Notes: generated by a model not told the origin, from the letters alone. DNA of 13,930 nucleotides from Flavobacteriales bacterium UBA2426 (GCA_002342985.1 DDRC01000185.1:10575-24504), one strand, 5' to 3'; shown: positions 1 to 6,448, numbered from the stretch's first letter. A program made the numbers and translations.

Positions 1-1
1 G

Positions 2-85
2 GGCGAGGGCAACGACCGCGACCCGATCCTGCAGAACGTCGGCGGCACGGTGCCCACGAACGTGAAGGAGGGCAGCTTGCCGTAA
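2..85 (+). CDS. C-terminal fragment of an unidentified protein (partial)
   Basis: An open frame enters from the left edge in frame 2 and ends at TAA 83-85. It encodes 27 residues, including DPILQNVGGTVPTNVKEG and ending in SLP. Codons are GC-rich at third positions, like the neighbouring real genes, which is why I take it as a gene end rather than chance. The fragment is too short to assign a family, and the start lies outside the window. The next gene, a response regulator, begins 156 nt downstream on the same strand, so co-transcription is possible but not shown. Confidence 0.55.
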   Translation, partial: GEGNDRDPILQNVGGTVPTNVKEGSLP

Positions 86-241
86 GGGGGATCGCACATG
101 GCGCGAAGGGCATGGGGCGGTGTTCCGCCTCCTCCCTGCCGCACGCGCCCCGGGCCGCAACGGCACAGGCCGATGGCGCTTGGGCGAACCGGGACACGAT
201 CCGGCTGGGGGTTTATTTTCACTACCCCTATCCCTGCCCCG

Positions 242-913
242 ATGACTACCTTCTACCGCATAGCCATCATCGATGACCATTGGGTGATCCGCGAGGGGCT
301 GAGGAGCCTGGTGCAGGACTGGCCCAACGGCCAGGTGGTGCTGGAGGCCGCCGACGGCGTCGAGTACGAGGAGCTGCTGCCTGAGGTGGGCCATATCCAC
401 ATCGCGCTGGTGGACCTGATGATGCCCCGCCGCGACGGCTACCAGACCATGCGCTGGATGGGCCGCCACCAGCCGCGCACGCGCGCCCTGGCCTTCAGCG
501 TTGACCCGCACCACCAGCACGTGACGCAGGCCCTGCAATGCGGCGCCCGCGGCTTCGTGTACAAAGGCCAGTCGCGCGCCGAATGGCACCGCGCGCTCGA
601 GGACGTGGTGACCCGCGACTTCCATTTCAACCAGTACGTGAGCCGCGCCCTGGTGAAGCAGCTGCGCGAAACCACTGCCGACCGGCGCCCCGATGCGCTG
701 TGGGACAGGCTCACCGAGCGCGAGCGCGAGTTCCTGCTCCTGTACGCCACGCACCTCAGCGAGGGCATCGAGGCCATCGCCCGGCGCATGGGCGTGAAGC
801 GCAGCACCGCCGAGACCTACCGCGCCGCCGTGGCCGAGAAGCTCGGCGTGCCCAGCCGCGCCGAACTGGTGGCCCTGGTGAAGGAGAACCGATGGGACAA
901 GCCGCAGTGGTGA
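242..913 (+). CDS. NarL/FixJ-type response regulator (REC + LuxR HTH), 223 aa
   Basis: Predicted cytoplasmic two-component response regulator that would take phosphate from a histidine kinase and bind DNA. Residues 1-125 form a receiver domain: acidic pair D11-D12, phospho-acceptor D58 in LVDLMMP, switch residue S86 and conserved K108 in GFVYKGQ. Residues 155-215 form a LuxR-type helix-turn-helix, starting LTEREREFLLLY and including the recognition region around RSTAETYRAAVAEKLGV. I chose ATG 242 because the receiver beta-1 strand (YRIAIIDDHWVIREGL) begins right there; upstream in-frame codons from 98 give Pro/Arg-rich sequence unlike any domain. No Shine-Dalgarno sequence is evident, as is common in Bacteroidota. 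No kinase is in the window, so it is an orphan here. It ends convergently with the PLD gene at 980 and is probably not part of the defence cluster. Confidence 0.9.
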   Translation: MTTFYRIAIIDDHWVIREGLRSLVQDWPNGQVVLEAADGVEYEELLPEVGHIHIALVDLMMPRRDGYQTMRWMGRHQPRTRALAFSVDPHHQHVTQALQCGARGFVYKGQSRAEWHRALEDVVTRDFHFNQYVSRALVKQLRETTADRRPDALWDRLTEREREFLLLYATHLSEGIEAIARRMGVKRSTAETYRAAVAEKLGVPSRAELVALVKENRWDKPQW

Positions 914-932
914 GGGCAGGTGCATCCGTGCG

Positions 933-948
933 GGCGCTGCAATGCGCC
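933..948. terminator. Small hairpin between convergent genes, possible terminator
   Basis: GGCGC (933-937) and GCGCC (944-948) can pair around a 6-nt loop, in the 66-nt space between the convergent response-regulator and PLD genes. Neither side has a clear T-tract, so intrinsic termination is only suggested by position. Confidence 0.22.
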
Positions 949-979
949 GGGATGGATGGCCGTGCGCCTGAGCGAAAGC

Positions 980-1696
980 CTACAGGCCGAAGGCCGCCTT
1001 CGCCTTCTTCCAGTTCTTCTTCAGGATGGGCCGCGCCACGCAGGTATCGCCGTGCGAGGGCTCGCCGCTGAAGTGGCAATACTTCTCCGGGTAGTCCGGG
1101 TCGCCGAACTGGCTCCAGACCTGGAAGGCCGGGTAGCTCAGCGGCTTCTCTACGTTGAAGGGGATGGGCTCGCCGGTGCGGATGCAGTAACCGGTGGAGG
1201 GCTGGGGGGCCGTGCCAGGCACGCGCTTCATGACCGGTGGCGCTTCAGCACCGTTGGAAGTAAATGATTTCAAGGGCTGCGCAATGGCCAGGATGCTCAT
1301 GGCCTGTTCATGGGCCTGGGCGAACAGCTCCGCATCAGCAGCCTGCTCCAGCATGATGCCCAGCTCCTTGTTGTTGCGCTCGCTATGGTCATGGAGATTC
1401 ATGCTGGTGAGCACGAACCGATGCTCGTTGAAATAGCATTTGGCATGCAACTCGGGCAACTGGTACAGCTTGATGCCCTTCACTTCCAGCAGGGCGTCCA
1501 CCTGGTCCTGCTTCGCTTCATCCTCACGGAAGACCACTGCAACCGCAATGCCCCGCTTGGCAGCAGCCTTCAGCTCGTCCAGATAGAGCTTCTGAACCTT
1601 CAGGTAAGGGCTGATGAGCACGATGGACTCACGCGCGCCGCGTATGACCTTCTCAATGAAGAAACCCGTCCCTTTCGCTGTAATGATTTCTGCCAT
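980..1696 (-). CDS. Single-HKD phospholipase D-like protein with degenerate C-terminal ribbon, 238 aa
   Basis: Phospholipase D-superfamily protein, most likely a nuclease or nucleic-acid-binding member. The N-terminal part (about residues 1-140) contains ISPYLKVQKLYLDELKAA and one HKD-type motif, LHAKCYFNE followed by VLTSMNL and RNNKELG; the H, K, N and E positions are all present. One HKD means the active site would need a homodimer. The C-terminal 75 residues (YCIRTGEPIPFN, then YCHFSGEP) resemble a zinc-ribbon layout, but the second Cys of each pair is replaced (CIRT, CHFS), so metal binding is doubtful. ATG 1696 is preferred because the family N-terminus starts there; the 40 extra in-frame residues upstream look non-coding. 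It is separated by 204 nt from the upstream 211-aa gene and has its own candidate promoter. Specific substrate unknown. Confidence 0.85.
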   Translation of the reverse strand: MAEIITAKGTGFFIEKVIRGARESIVLISPYLKVQKLYLDELKAAAKRGIAVAVVFREDEAKQDQVDALLEVKGIKLYQLPELHAKCYFNEHRFVLTSMNLHDHSERNNKELGIMLEQAADAELFAQAHEQAMSILAIAQPLKSFTSNGAEAPPVMKRVPGTAPQPSTGYCIRTGEPIPFNVEKPLSYPAFQVWSQFGDPDYPEKYCHFSGEPSHGDTCVARPILKKNWKKAKAAFGL

Positions 1697-1713
1697 GGCA
1701 TGATGATCCGCCC

Positions 1714-1743
1714 CGAAACTATCACCGACAGGGCACAGCGCAA
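1714..1743 (-). promoter_or_regulatory. Candidate Bacteroidota-type promoter for the PLD gene
   Basis: On the minus strand a TTG (1743-1741) is followed after exactly 19 nt by TAGTTTCG (1721-1714), close to the Bacteroidota -33 TTTG / -7 TAnnTTTG arrangement with one mismatch in the -7 box. The -7 box ends 17 nt before ATG 1696, leaving a short leader. This is pattern matching only. Confidence 0.35.
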
Positions 1744-1900
1744 GGGCGGTGACGTGGCCTTGCGAACAATCTAGCGCGCTCCTGTTGCCGCCTGGAACCC
1801 AAGGAACCGCGCCCATTCAAGGATAGAAACCGAACCCGAGCTCAGCGCCAAGCGGACCGGAGTACCACAAGGCAGGTAGCCAAGCAAGGTCTTGCCCTTA

Positions 1901-2536
1901 TTAAGTGAGCCCCAGCTTCTGAAGCTTTGCGCTGATGAAGCTAGGCGGCCGATTGAACTTGCTGACCAGGCCACGGATGCTCGCGCCGCGCCGATGCAGG
2001 TTGGCCAGCGTCACGTCGTCCGCTGCGGACCAAGGCGCATCGCTCCAGGCCTGGGGAGCTTGACTGACGGACGCCTGAGCGCCCTTGGCCTTTCCCTTGC
2101 CGGCACGTGACTTACCAGCAGGCACGGAACGTGGCTTGCGCATCGCTGGCAGCGTCTGGTCAACCACCTCCACCCCCTCGGCACGCAACACTTCCTCAAT
2201 GTCTTCGGCGGTGCAGCCGTACTGCACAGCCAAGGCCGCGCTGGTGACGCCCTTCAAGTAGCTGCGCTTCATGGCATCGCACTGCACCCCGGTGAAGAAG
2301 GGGCGCTTGCGCAGCGGAGCATTCGCAGGGGCAGGTGCCATGGCCGCCTCTAGGAAGGCGATGATGCGCTTCAAGCTGCCCGCATCCAGTTCCACCAGAT
2401 GCCTGCCGCGACGCGGGCCCTCATGCACCGTTTCCGTGATGCGCACGAACGGGGCTGACGATGCATGCTGCAGCACATCGAGCCGGTAGGTCTTGCCGGA
2501 ATGGCTGAAGACCTCAGAGTGAAGGATGGTAGCCAT
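1901..2536 (-). CDS. PUR-alpha-like (DUF3276-like) domain protein with C-terminal helix-turn-helix, 211 aa
   Basis: Predicted nucleic-acid-binding protein. Residues 8-66 (VFSHSGKTYRLDVLQ, then PFVRITETVHEGPRRGRHLV, then an amphipathic helix LKRIIAFLEAA) look like the PUR-alpha/DUF3276 fold of Bacteroidota, which binds single-stranded DNA or RNA. Residues 78-125 suggest a small helical HTH (GVTSAALAVQYGCTAEDIEEV). Residues 132-160 are a basic Lys/Ala-rich linker. Residues 167-211 match the common W-x(2)-(D/E)D...L..L...G.SI..L...F.R....I.AKL.KLGL helix-turn-helix found at the ends of Bacteroidota DNA-metabolism proteins. It starts 4 nt after the stop of the DprA-like gene, so the two are almost certainly one operon. 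Role unknown; a DNA-binding partner of the SLOG protein is the natural guess. Confidence 0.75.
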   Translation of the reverse strand: MATILHSEVFSHSGKTYRLDVLQHASSAPFVRITETVHEGPRRGRHLVELDAGSLKRIIAFLEAAMAPAPANAPLRKRPFFTGVQCDAMKRSYLKGVTSAALAVQYGCTAEDIEEVLRAEGVEVVDQTLPAMRKPRSVPAGKSRAGKGKAKGAQASVSQAPQAWSDAPWSAADDVTLANLHRRGASIRGLVSKFNRPPSFISAKLQKLGLT

Positions 2537-2540
2537 GGCA

Positions 2541-3005
2541 TTACAGGTGGTGGATAGTAGCGGAGCAATGCTCGAGCTCTTGGGTCAACAGGCCATCGTG
2601 CTGAACGTGTCCTACCACTACCTGCTGAGCATGAACCAGCATGAACCGGTTGCGGTATCTGGCCGTGTCAGACGTTACACGGGTGATATGGGGGGAGAAT
2701 GGCGCCACAATCAACAAGCGCCCCTTCCGAACTTCTGCATCCAGCTCATGCTCCAACCTCCTCTTCATGCCCCTTGCCAGCACCATCACCACCGGCTGAG
2801 TGCCTTTGAGCAGGTAATGCAGCACATCCTTCTCCAACTGGCTGTGCGCACCCAGCATCACGCACTGGCCCGCCTCGCGCATGGCAATGGCCCAGTCATA
2901 GCACTTGAGCACTTGGGCGGCGGGCACCTTGCGGCTGCACAAGAAGGCGGTCTTGTGCTGGTCCCAGATGGTGGGATCACCAATGTGGTCGAAGGGCAGC
3001 GCCAT
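2541..3005 (-). CDS. DprA-like / SLOG (Rossmannoid) family protein, 154 aa
   Basis: Short DprA-related Rossmannoid protein. Visible family features are the opening DPTIWDQHKTAFLCSRKVP, then CVMLGAHSQLEKDVLHYLLKG (residues 48-68) in the place of DprA's SGxARGID-type nucleotide loop, PVVMVLARGMKRR (71-83), and RLLIVAPFSPHITRVTSDTA followed by RNRFM (96-122). True DprA is about twice as long with extra domains, so this is a core-only relative and unlikely to be the transformation RecA-loader. SLOG proteins are known from conflict systems, where they are thought to sense nucleotide ligands or bind ssDNA. I prefer ATG 3005, which has GGTGA 5 nt upstream; an in-frame GTG at 3014 is the alternative. 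It shares an operon with the PUR/HTH gene and has an operator-like repeat just upstream. Confidence 0.8.
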   Translation of the reverse strand: MALPFDHIGDPTIWDQHKTAFLCSRKVPAAQVLKCYDWAIAMREAGQCVMLGAHSQLEKDVLHYLLKGTQPVVMVLARGMKRRLEHELDAEVRKGRLLIVAPFSPHITRVTSDTARYRNRFMLVHAQQVVVGHVQHDGLLTQELEHCSATIHHL

Positions 3006-3022
3006 GGCATTCACCCACTGAC

Positions 3023-3058
3023 ATAGTTCCTGTCAATGGTGCAATGACAATATAGTTC
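3023..3058. promoter_or_regulatory. Operator-like palindrome flanked by direct repeats, upstream of the DprA-like gene
   Basis: Between the macrodomain gene stop (3078) and the DprA-like start (3005) lies an imperfect 19-bp palindrome at 3031-3049 (TGTCA n TG nnn CA n TGACA). Two copies of the 7-mer ATAGTTC (3023-3029 and 3052-3058, 29 bp apart) bracket it. The arrangement fits a binding site for a dimeric regulator, perhaps the HTH product of the downstream operon. No clear -33/-7 promoter pair could be aligned with it. Confidence 0.35.
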
Positions 3059-3077
3059 TTGGATAGACCGGTCGCGA

Positions 3078-4139
3078 TCACGCGATCGCCAACGTATTCC
3101 CGTAGGCGGCAAGGTGCTCGTAGGCCACCCGCACGTTGTCCGCATCGGCCAGCGCTTCCTTGCGCTTGCTCCAGGACCGCATGCGTTCCTGAATGGCGGG
3201 CACATCCAATCCGGGTTCCTGGTCGAGCACGTAGGCCACCGAGGAGAGCAACTCCAATGCATAGGTGGACCGGAAGCCGGCCACCAGATCGGTCAACCGC
3301 CCAAGCCGTGCGTGTTGCTCGGCATTCAGCGTGCGGGCGATGTACGCCTCCACCTCCGCGCGACGCTCGTAATTCAGCTCCAGTTCCTCGAAGGGCTTGG
3401 CATCGTGCTGTTCCAAACCTCTCAGGTAGGCCCCGTTCAGGTCGTACAGTACGTGTTGCACCTGCACCGAATAAGGGCCATAGCTGGCAGGCTTGAACTC
3501 CAAGCGCTTCAATTGCGCTTCGCCCAAGAGCTTCAGGAAGAACGCGAGCTTGTTCGCCACAAAGAGGCTCGCAGGTTCGCCCAAGCGCTCGAAGTTGAAG
3601 AGGGCATGCAGCAGCATGGCACGGCCGGGCGTCAACTTCACTTCGCGCGCAGCCTCCTTCTGCAGCACCTGCTTGATCTCCGCTGTCGGTTCGTACACCA
3701 CCACGCGGACATCCAGGCCGCCCAGATGCTCCTCGATCATGGGCTTCACCTTGGCCCATTGCAAACCCCCATTGCCGCAGCCCAAGGGCGGCACTGCGAT
3801 GCTCTGGATGTTCCGCTCCTTAATCAAGGCGACCAGCGCCTCCAGCCCTTGCTCGATGTAGGCATAGCTGCTGCGGTGCTTCCAGTCCTTCTTCGTCGGG
3901 AAGTTGATGATCAGCCGCTCGCCGTGCATATCGGCGTCCTTAACCGCGAGCAAGGTGCCCACCGCGAGCGTGCCGCTCTTGCAGGCTTCCTTGTACTGCT
4001 TCAGGTTGGTCTTGTACCGTTCGGCGAACTGCAGGGCGATGCCCTTGCCCATCACACCCACGGTGTTCACGGTGTTCACCAGGGCGTCGGTATCGGCCTC
4101 GAACAGATCGCCGGAAGTGTACGTGATCCTGGTACTCAC
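3078..4139 (-). CDS. darG-like: DarG-like DNA ADP-ribosyl glycohydrolase (macrodomain + C-terminal antitoxin region), 353 aa
   Basis: Macrodomain protein with full DarG architecture. Residues 1-152 are the macrodomain: GDLFEADTDALVNTVNTVG, GVMGKGIALQF (28-38), INFPTKKDWK (78-87; K83/K84 is at the place of the DarG catalytic lysine) and PPLGCGNGGLQWAKVKPMI (117-135). Residues 168-353 match the DarG C-terminal region (LTPGRAMLLHAL, LFVANKLAFFLKLLGE, ASYGPYSVQVQHVLYDLNGAYL), which in DarTG binds the toxin. DarG removes ADP-ribose that DarT places on thymidine of single-stranded DNA. Here no DarT (DUF4433) gene is present; the gene in the usual toxin position encodes an unrelated 384-aa protein. 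Its GTG start overlaps that gene's stop (GTGA, 4136-4139), so translation is coupled. Function as an antitoxin or immunity component is inferred. Confidence 0.85.
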   Translation of the reverse strand: MSTRITYTSGDLFEADTDALVNTVNTVGVMGKGIALQFAERYKTNLKQYKEACKSGTLAVGTLLAVKDADMHGERLIINFPTKKDWKHRSSYAYIEQGLEALVALIKERNIQSIAVPPLGCGNGGLQWAKVKPMIEEHLGGLDVRVVVYEPTAEIKQVLQKEAAREVKLTPGRAMLLHALFNFERLGEPASLFVANKLAFFLKLLGEAQLKRLEFKPASYGPYSVQVQHVLYDLNGAYLRGLEQHDAKPFEELELNYERRAEVEAYIARTLNAEQHARLGRLTDLVAGFRSTYALELLSSVAYVLDQEPGLDVPAIQERMRSWSKRKEALADADNVRVAYEHLAAYGNTLAIA

Positions 4140-5290
4140 CCTTTGTCTGAGAGCCGGGCGAAATAGGACACTTCGGTAAGCCCTCGGGGCTGCCTACCGT
4201 CTTGCAACTTGCCCTTTACCGAGATATAGGCGTTCTGCTCCCGATGTGCCTCTAACGCTTCGGCGTATTGCTCGGCATTCAGTATCACCCTTGCTCGCAC
4301 CAGTTCATCGCTATCGCGCGGCTGGATACGTAGGATCACTTCTCCGGCACGGCGTCCATCGGGCCCAGGATCTCCGTTCAGGGTTTCGACGGTACCGATG
4401 TATTCCTCCTCTACGATCTCTTCCTTCGGCTTCAACGCTTCCCGAATATCCCTGACCAGCGGGAAGTAGTCGCGCTGTATCGTGATCACCGTAGGCTTGT
4501 CAGGTGTTGGTCCAGGCAAAGACGAAGCCCAGTCCACGCGAACTTCCAGGGCATGTTTGCTGTCGTCGTACACGAAGTAGTCCAATGCGCCAGCAAGATT
4601 CGCTGAGACGATCGGTTTCTGATCGGCCATGACGCGATCGACGAACTCTTGTTCACTCCCCTCCTCAATTGCATTCACGATCTGTCGAAGCCCGTTCGCC
4701 AAGGCCATCGAGGTCTTGCGCACCAACGGCAGGTCTTTCTCTTCCGGACCGAAAAGCCCATGCGCTCCTCCCTTGTCCAACGCACTGATCGGGCAGGATA
4801 CGTTGAGCACAAAACTGCCCTGTTCCGTATGGTTGAATCGCGCCTCCTCCAGGAAGCGCTGCGCCTCCTTCATGCCCAACCGGGGATGATAAGCACGTGG
4901 CATCAGCACCGTGGTAGCAGAGGACAGCAATAATTGCTCACTACCCTTCATTGCTGAAAGCGCATAACCGAAAGGAATGGAGTCATCATCCGACCGGTCA
5001 TCGAACAGCCTGAAACGGTAGGTGTCCTCATGCACCCGTTGTACATCGCGTACAAGCTGCAGGACAGGCCGGCCTTCGATCTCCGCCAAACGATGCACAG
5101 CGATGCTTACCGACTCTGTATAGCCCGGCACACTGCTGCTTGTAGGATATACCAATTGCCTAGGCTTGTAACGCTCATGGTTCAGCACCACAAGACCATC
5201 CTTAAGTGCCTCGCGTACCTGCACCCAGCCTCGCGCCGTGGCATACTCCCTCAGGCTTGTGGGGGCTATGGATATCTGTGCTGACCTCAT
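4136..5290 (-). CDS. Conserved hypothetical protein of a DUF4365/macrodomain cassette, 384 aa
   Basis: Function unknown. I recall similar bacterial hypotheticals with LREYATARGWVQVRE-type openings and an RGSFVLNVSCPI-type core, but cannot assign a domain name. Visible parts are an N-terminal region (10-100) of short strands, a central region (105-215) with PRAYHPRLGMKEAQRFLEEA, TEQGSFVLNVSCPISALD and VRKTSMALANGLRQIVNAIE, and a C-terminal beta-rich region (295-384; YIGTVETLNGDPGPDGRRAG, EVILRIQ, NAYISVKGKL) that could be OB-like. There is no signal peptide or membrane segment, and no DarT-type ART or nuclease motif that I recognise. It overlaps the DUF4365 stop by ATGA (5287-5290) and the macrodomain GTG start by GTGA, so it is the middle gene of a coupled trio. 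It may be the effector, the sensor or an adaptor. Confidence 0.8.
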   Translation of the reverse strand: MRSAQISIAPTSLREYATARGWVQVREALKDGLVVLNHERYKPRQLVYPTSSSVPGYTESVSIAVHRLAEIEGRPVLQLVRDVQRVHEDTYRFRLFDDRSDDDSIPFGYALSAMKGSEQLLLSSATTVLMPRAYHPRLGMKEAQRFLEEARFNHTEQGSFVLNVSCPISALDKGGAHGLFGPEEKDLPLVRKTSMALANGLRQIVNAIEEGSEQEFVDRVMADQKPIVSANLAGALDYFVYDDSKHALEVRVDWASSLPGPTPDKPTVITIQRDYFPLVRDIREALKPKEEIVEEEYIGTVETLNGDPGPDGRRAGEVILRIQPRDSDELVRARVILNAEQYAEALEAHREQNAYISVKGKLQDGRQPRGLTEVSYFARLSDKG

Positions 5291-5829
5291 GGTACTTGGT
5301 AGTCGATGGGGGCGCCGTTGGACAACTGTGCTGCCAAGTTCAGCAACTCACTGGGGCCAAAGATCTGCGCTTTGGGAAGATATACCGTAGTGGCTGTTGA
5401 GTTGGTCGTTGCCGGGGCGTTCCGCAGGCTTACCCAATAAGCGCAGCGCCTCAGGATCAAGGAGTCAACGCTATGCACGAGCCAATCCTTATCCGTCGGG
5501 GGCAGGAACAAGACCACGAGAAATCTAGGCACACCTAGCGTATGGGAACGAAGGTCATCATAGCGGTCAATACCTTGAAGGGAATATGAGAGGTGGGTGC
5601 CATTATCCGCAGGCACCGCTACGGTAGCCTTCAATTGGAACTTCATGGTCACCTCAGTGATGTACCCGCCCCCGGGAAATGGAGCCCATGCGGTCACTTG
5701 CGCATCCACACCATTGTTGTCAGAATGACGGCCTGCCGGTTCACAAGCCATGCCAGCCTTCGATGCGACCGCATGCAGGTAGGCATAGCTCAATTCGCTT
5801 TCGATGTTCGGGATCGATAGTGCTTTCAT
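5287..5829 (-). CDS. DUF4365 family PD-(D/E)XK nuclease-like protein, 180 aa
   Basis: Resembles the DUF4365 family, a PD-(D/E)XK phosphodiesterase relative. Candidate active-site residues are E10/E12 in an N-terminal helix (NIESELSYAYLHAVASKAGM), D42 in NNGVDAQVTAW, and Q65-L66-K67 in KFQLKAT, which gives the E...D...QxK pattern with Gln in place of the usual Glu. After that come a conserved LQGIDRYDDLRS segment, a hydrophobic strand PRFLVVLFLP and CAYWVSLRNAP. Length is typical for a one-domain member. ATG 5829 starts right before the conserved IPNIESELSYAYL. It heads the coupled trio DUF4365 / 384-aa / DarG-like, with a 67-nt gap to the upstream winged-helix gene and no clear promoter in it. 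DNA cleavage is predicted from the fold only. Confidence 0.82.
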   Translation of the reverse strand: MKALSIPNIESELSYAYLHAVASKAGMACEPAGRHSDNNGVDAQVTAWAPFPGGGYITEVTMKFQLKATVAVPADNGTHLSYSLQGIDRYDDLRSHTLGVPRFLVVLFLPPTDKDWLVHSVDSLILRRCAYWVSLRNAPATTNSTATTVYLPKAQIFGPSELLNLAAQLSNGAPIDYQVP

Positions 5830-5896
5830 GACGGCTTTATCGGCAATGGCGAAACCCCAAGGTATGCGCTGTGTGTCAAAGTTCCACTGCTCCCAC

Positions 5897-6331
5897 TCAC
5901 CTCCTCCTCACCCTCTCCCTCCCCTCTGTTTCCAACTCCCCCGTCCTCACCAACCCATTGATCAAGCTCCGCCCGATATCGAACATGCCATCGGTGGTGC
6001 GGCCGTAACCCATCCAGCGCACCCAGCGGTAGATCGCCTCTTCGCGCTCCACCCAGCTGCGGCCCAGGGCGGCGAGGAACTGCTCTTTGAGGAAGGCACG
6101 GTCGTAGTCCTCCAGGCGGCGGGCCAGCAGGCGCAGGGTGCCGCCGGTGTTCTCCAATATGCCGCGACGCACCGCTGTGCGCAGGGCATCATCCAGTGCG
6201 GTGCGCAGGGTGCTGCCCAGGCGTTGGTTGCCGAGGGCGGTGTTCACGTCGCGCAGGGCCTGTTCGCGATCGCGGGGACCACCGCCACCGAACACCTTGC
6301 GGATGGTGCGCAGTACCTCCTCGCGGTCCAC
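5897..6331 (-). CDS. Tandem winged-helix-like (DUF3320-like) DNA-binding module, 144 aa
   Basis: Small basic protein built from two related halves, about residues 17-68 (GPRDREQALRDVNTALGNQRL ... ALRTAVRRGILE) and 80-142 (RSWVEREEAIYRWVRWMGYG ... LINGLVRTGELETEG). Each has the R..(E/Q)(A/E)(L/I)...... LG/MGY.R ... I..AL..L...G.L pattern of the winged-helix modules at the C-termini of helicase/nuclease proteins (DUF3320-like). DNA binding is inferred. The only standard in-frame start is GTG 6331, with a weak GGAG 13 nt upstream. The same frame stays open back to 6448, through a Lys/Ala/Pro-rich linker that overlaps the end of the methyltransferase gene. It may therefore be a C-terminal domain of the methyltransferase reached by frameshifting, or a domain split off by mutation, rather than a separate protein. 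Confidence 0.65.
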   Translation of the reverse strand: MDREEVLRTIRKVFGGGGPRDREQALRDVNTALGNQRLGSTLRTALDDALRTAVRRGILENTGGTLRLLARRLEDYDRAFLKEQFLAALGRSWVEREEAIYRWVRWMGYGRTTDGMFDIGRSLINGLVRTGELETEGRERVRRR

Positions 6332-6353
6332 GGCCGACCGAGCACTCCCATTA

Positions 6354-6385
6354 TCTGATCTTCTGATCGTCTGATCGCCCGATCG
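6354..6385. repeat. 8-bp tandem repeat, four units
   Basis: Four adjacent 8-mers: TCTGATCT, TCTGATCG, TCTGATCG, CCCGATCG (plus-strand order from 6354). The middle two are identical and the outer two differ at one or two positions. It lies between the methyltransferase stop codon and the GTG of the winged-helix module, inside the frame that would join them. The unit is not a multiple of three, so a change in copy number would shift that frame. Confidence 0.85.
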
Positions 6386-6404
6386 TGCTTTGGCCTTCGG
6401 CTTC

Positions 6405-6448
6405 GCGGTCTTCTCCTTGGCCTTCGGAGCGACCGCTACACGAAAGGG
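6405..6448 (-). promoter_or_regulatory. Candidate -1 programmed ribosomal frameshift site at the end of the methyltransferase gene
   Basis: In the mRNA sense the heptamer C CCT TTC (6448-6442) fits X XXY YYZ in the methyltransferase reading frame. Two codons later comes TAG (6438-6436). After a 5-nt spacer (6441-6437), GCGGTC (6436-6431) can pair with GACCGC (6410-6405), and inside it CTCC (6429-6426) can pair with GGAG (6416-6413) around a 9-nt loop. A -1 slip re-pairs as CCC TTT and opens a frame of 181 further codons ending at 5897, giving a protein of about 1334 aa. C-T slippery sites are generally weaker than A-rich ones in bacteria, so this is a structural prediction only. Confidence 0.4.

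Noticed and set aside
98..241. N-terminal extension of the response regulator to ATG 98
   Set aside because: The 48 extra residues are Pro/Arg-rich with no domain, and the receiver domain begins directly after ATG 242.
1697..1900. A small gene in the 204-nt gap
   Set aside because: The minus-strand frame there overlaps the 211-aa gene end and has no domain or good start; only a candidate promoter is supported.
4136..5290. 384-aa protein as a DarT toxin
   Set aside because: It sits where DarT would be expected, but I find no DarT-type ART motif, and the length and sequence do not fit DUF4433.
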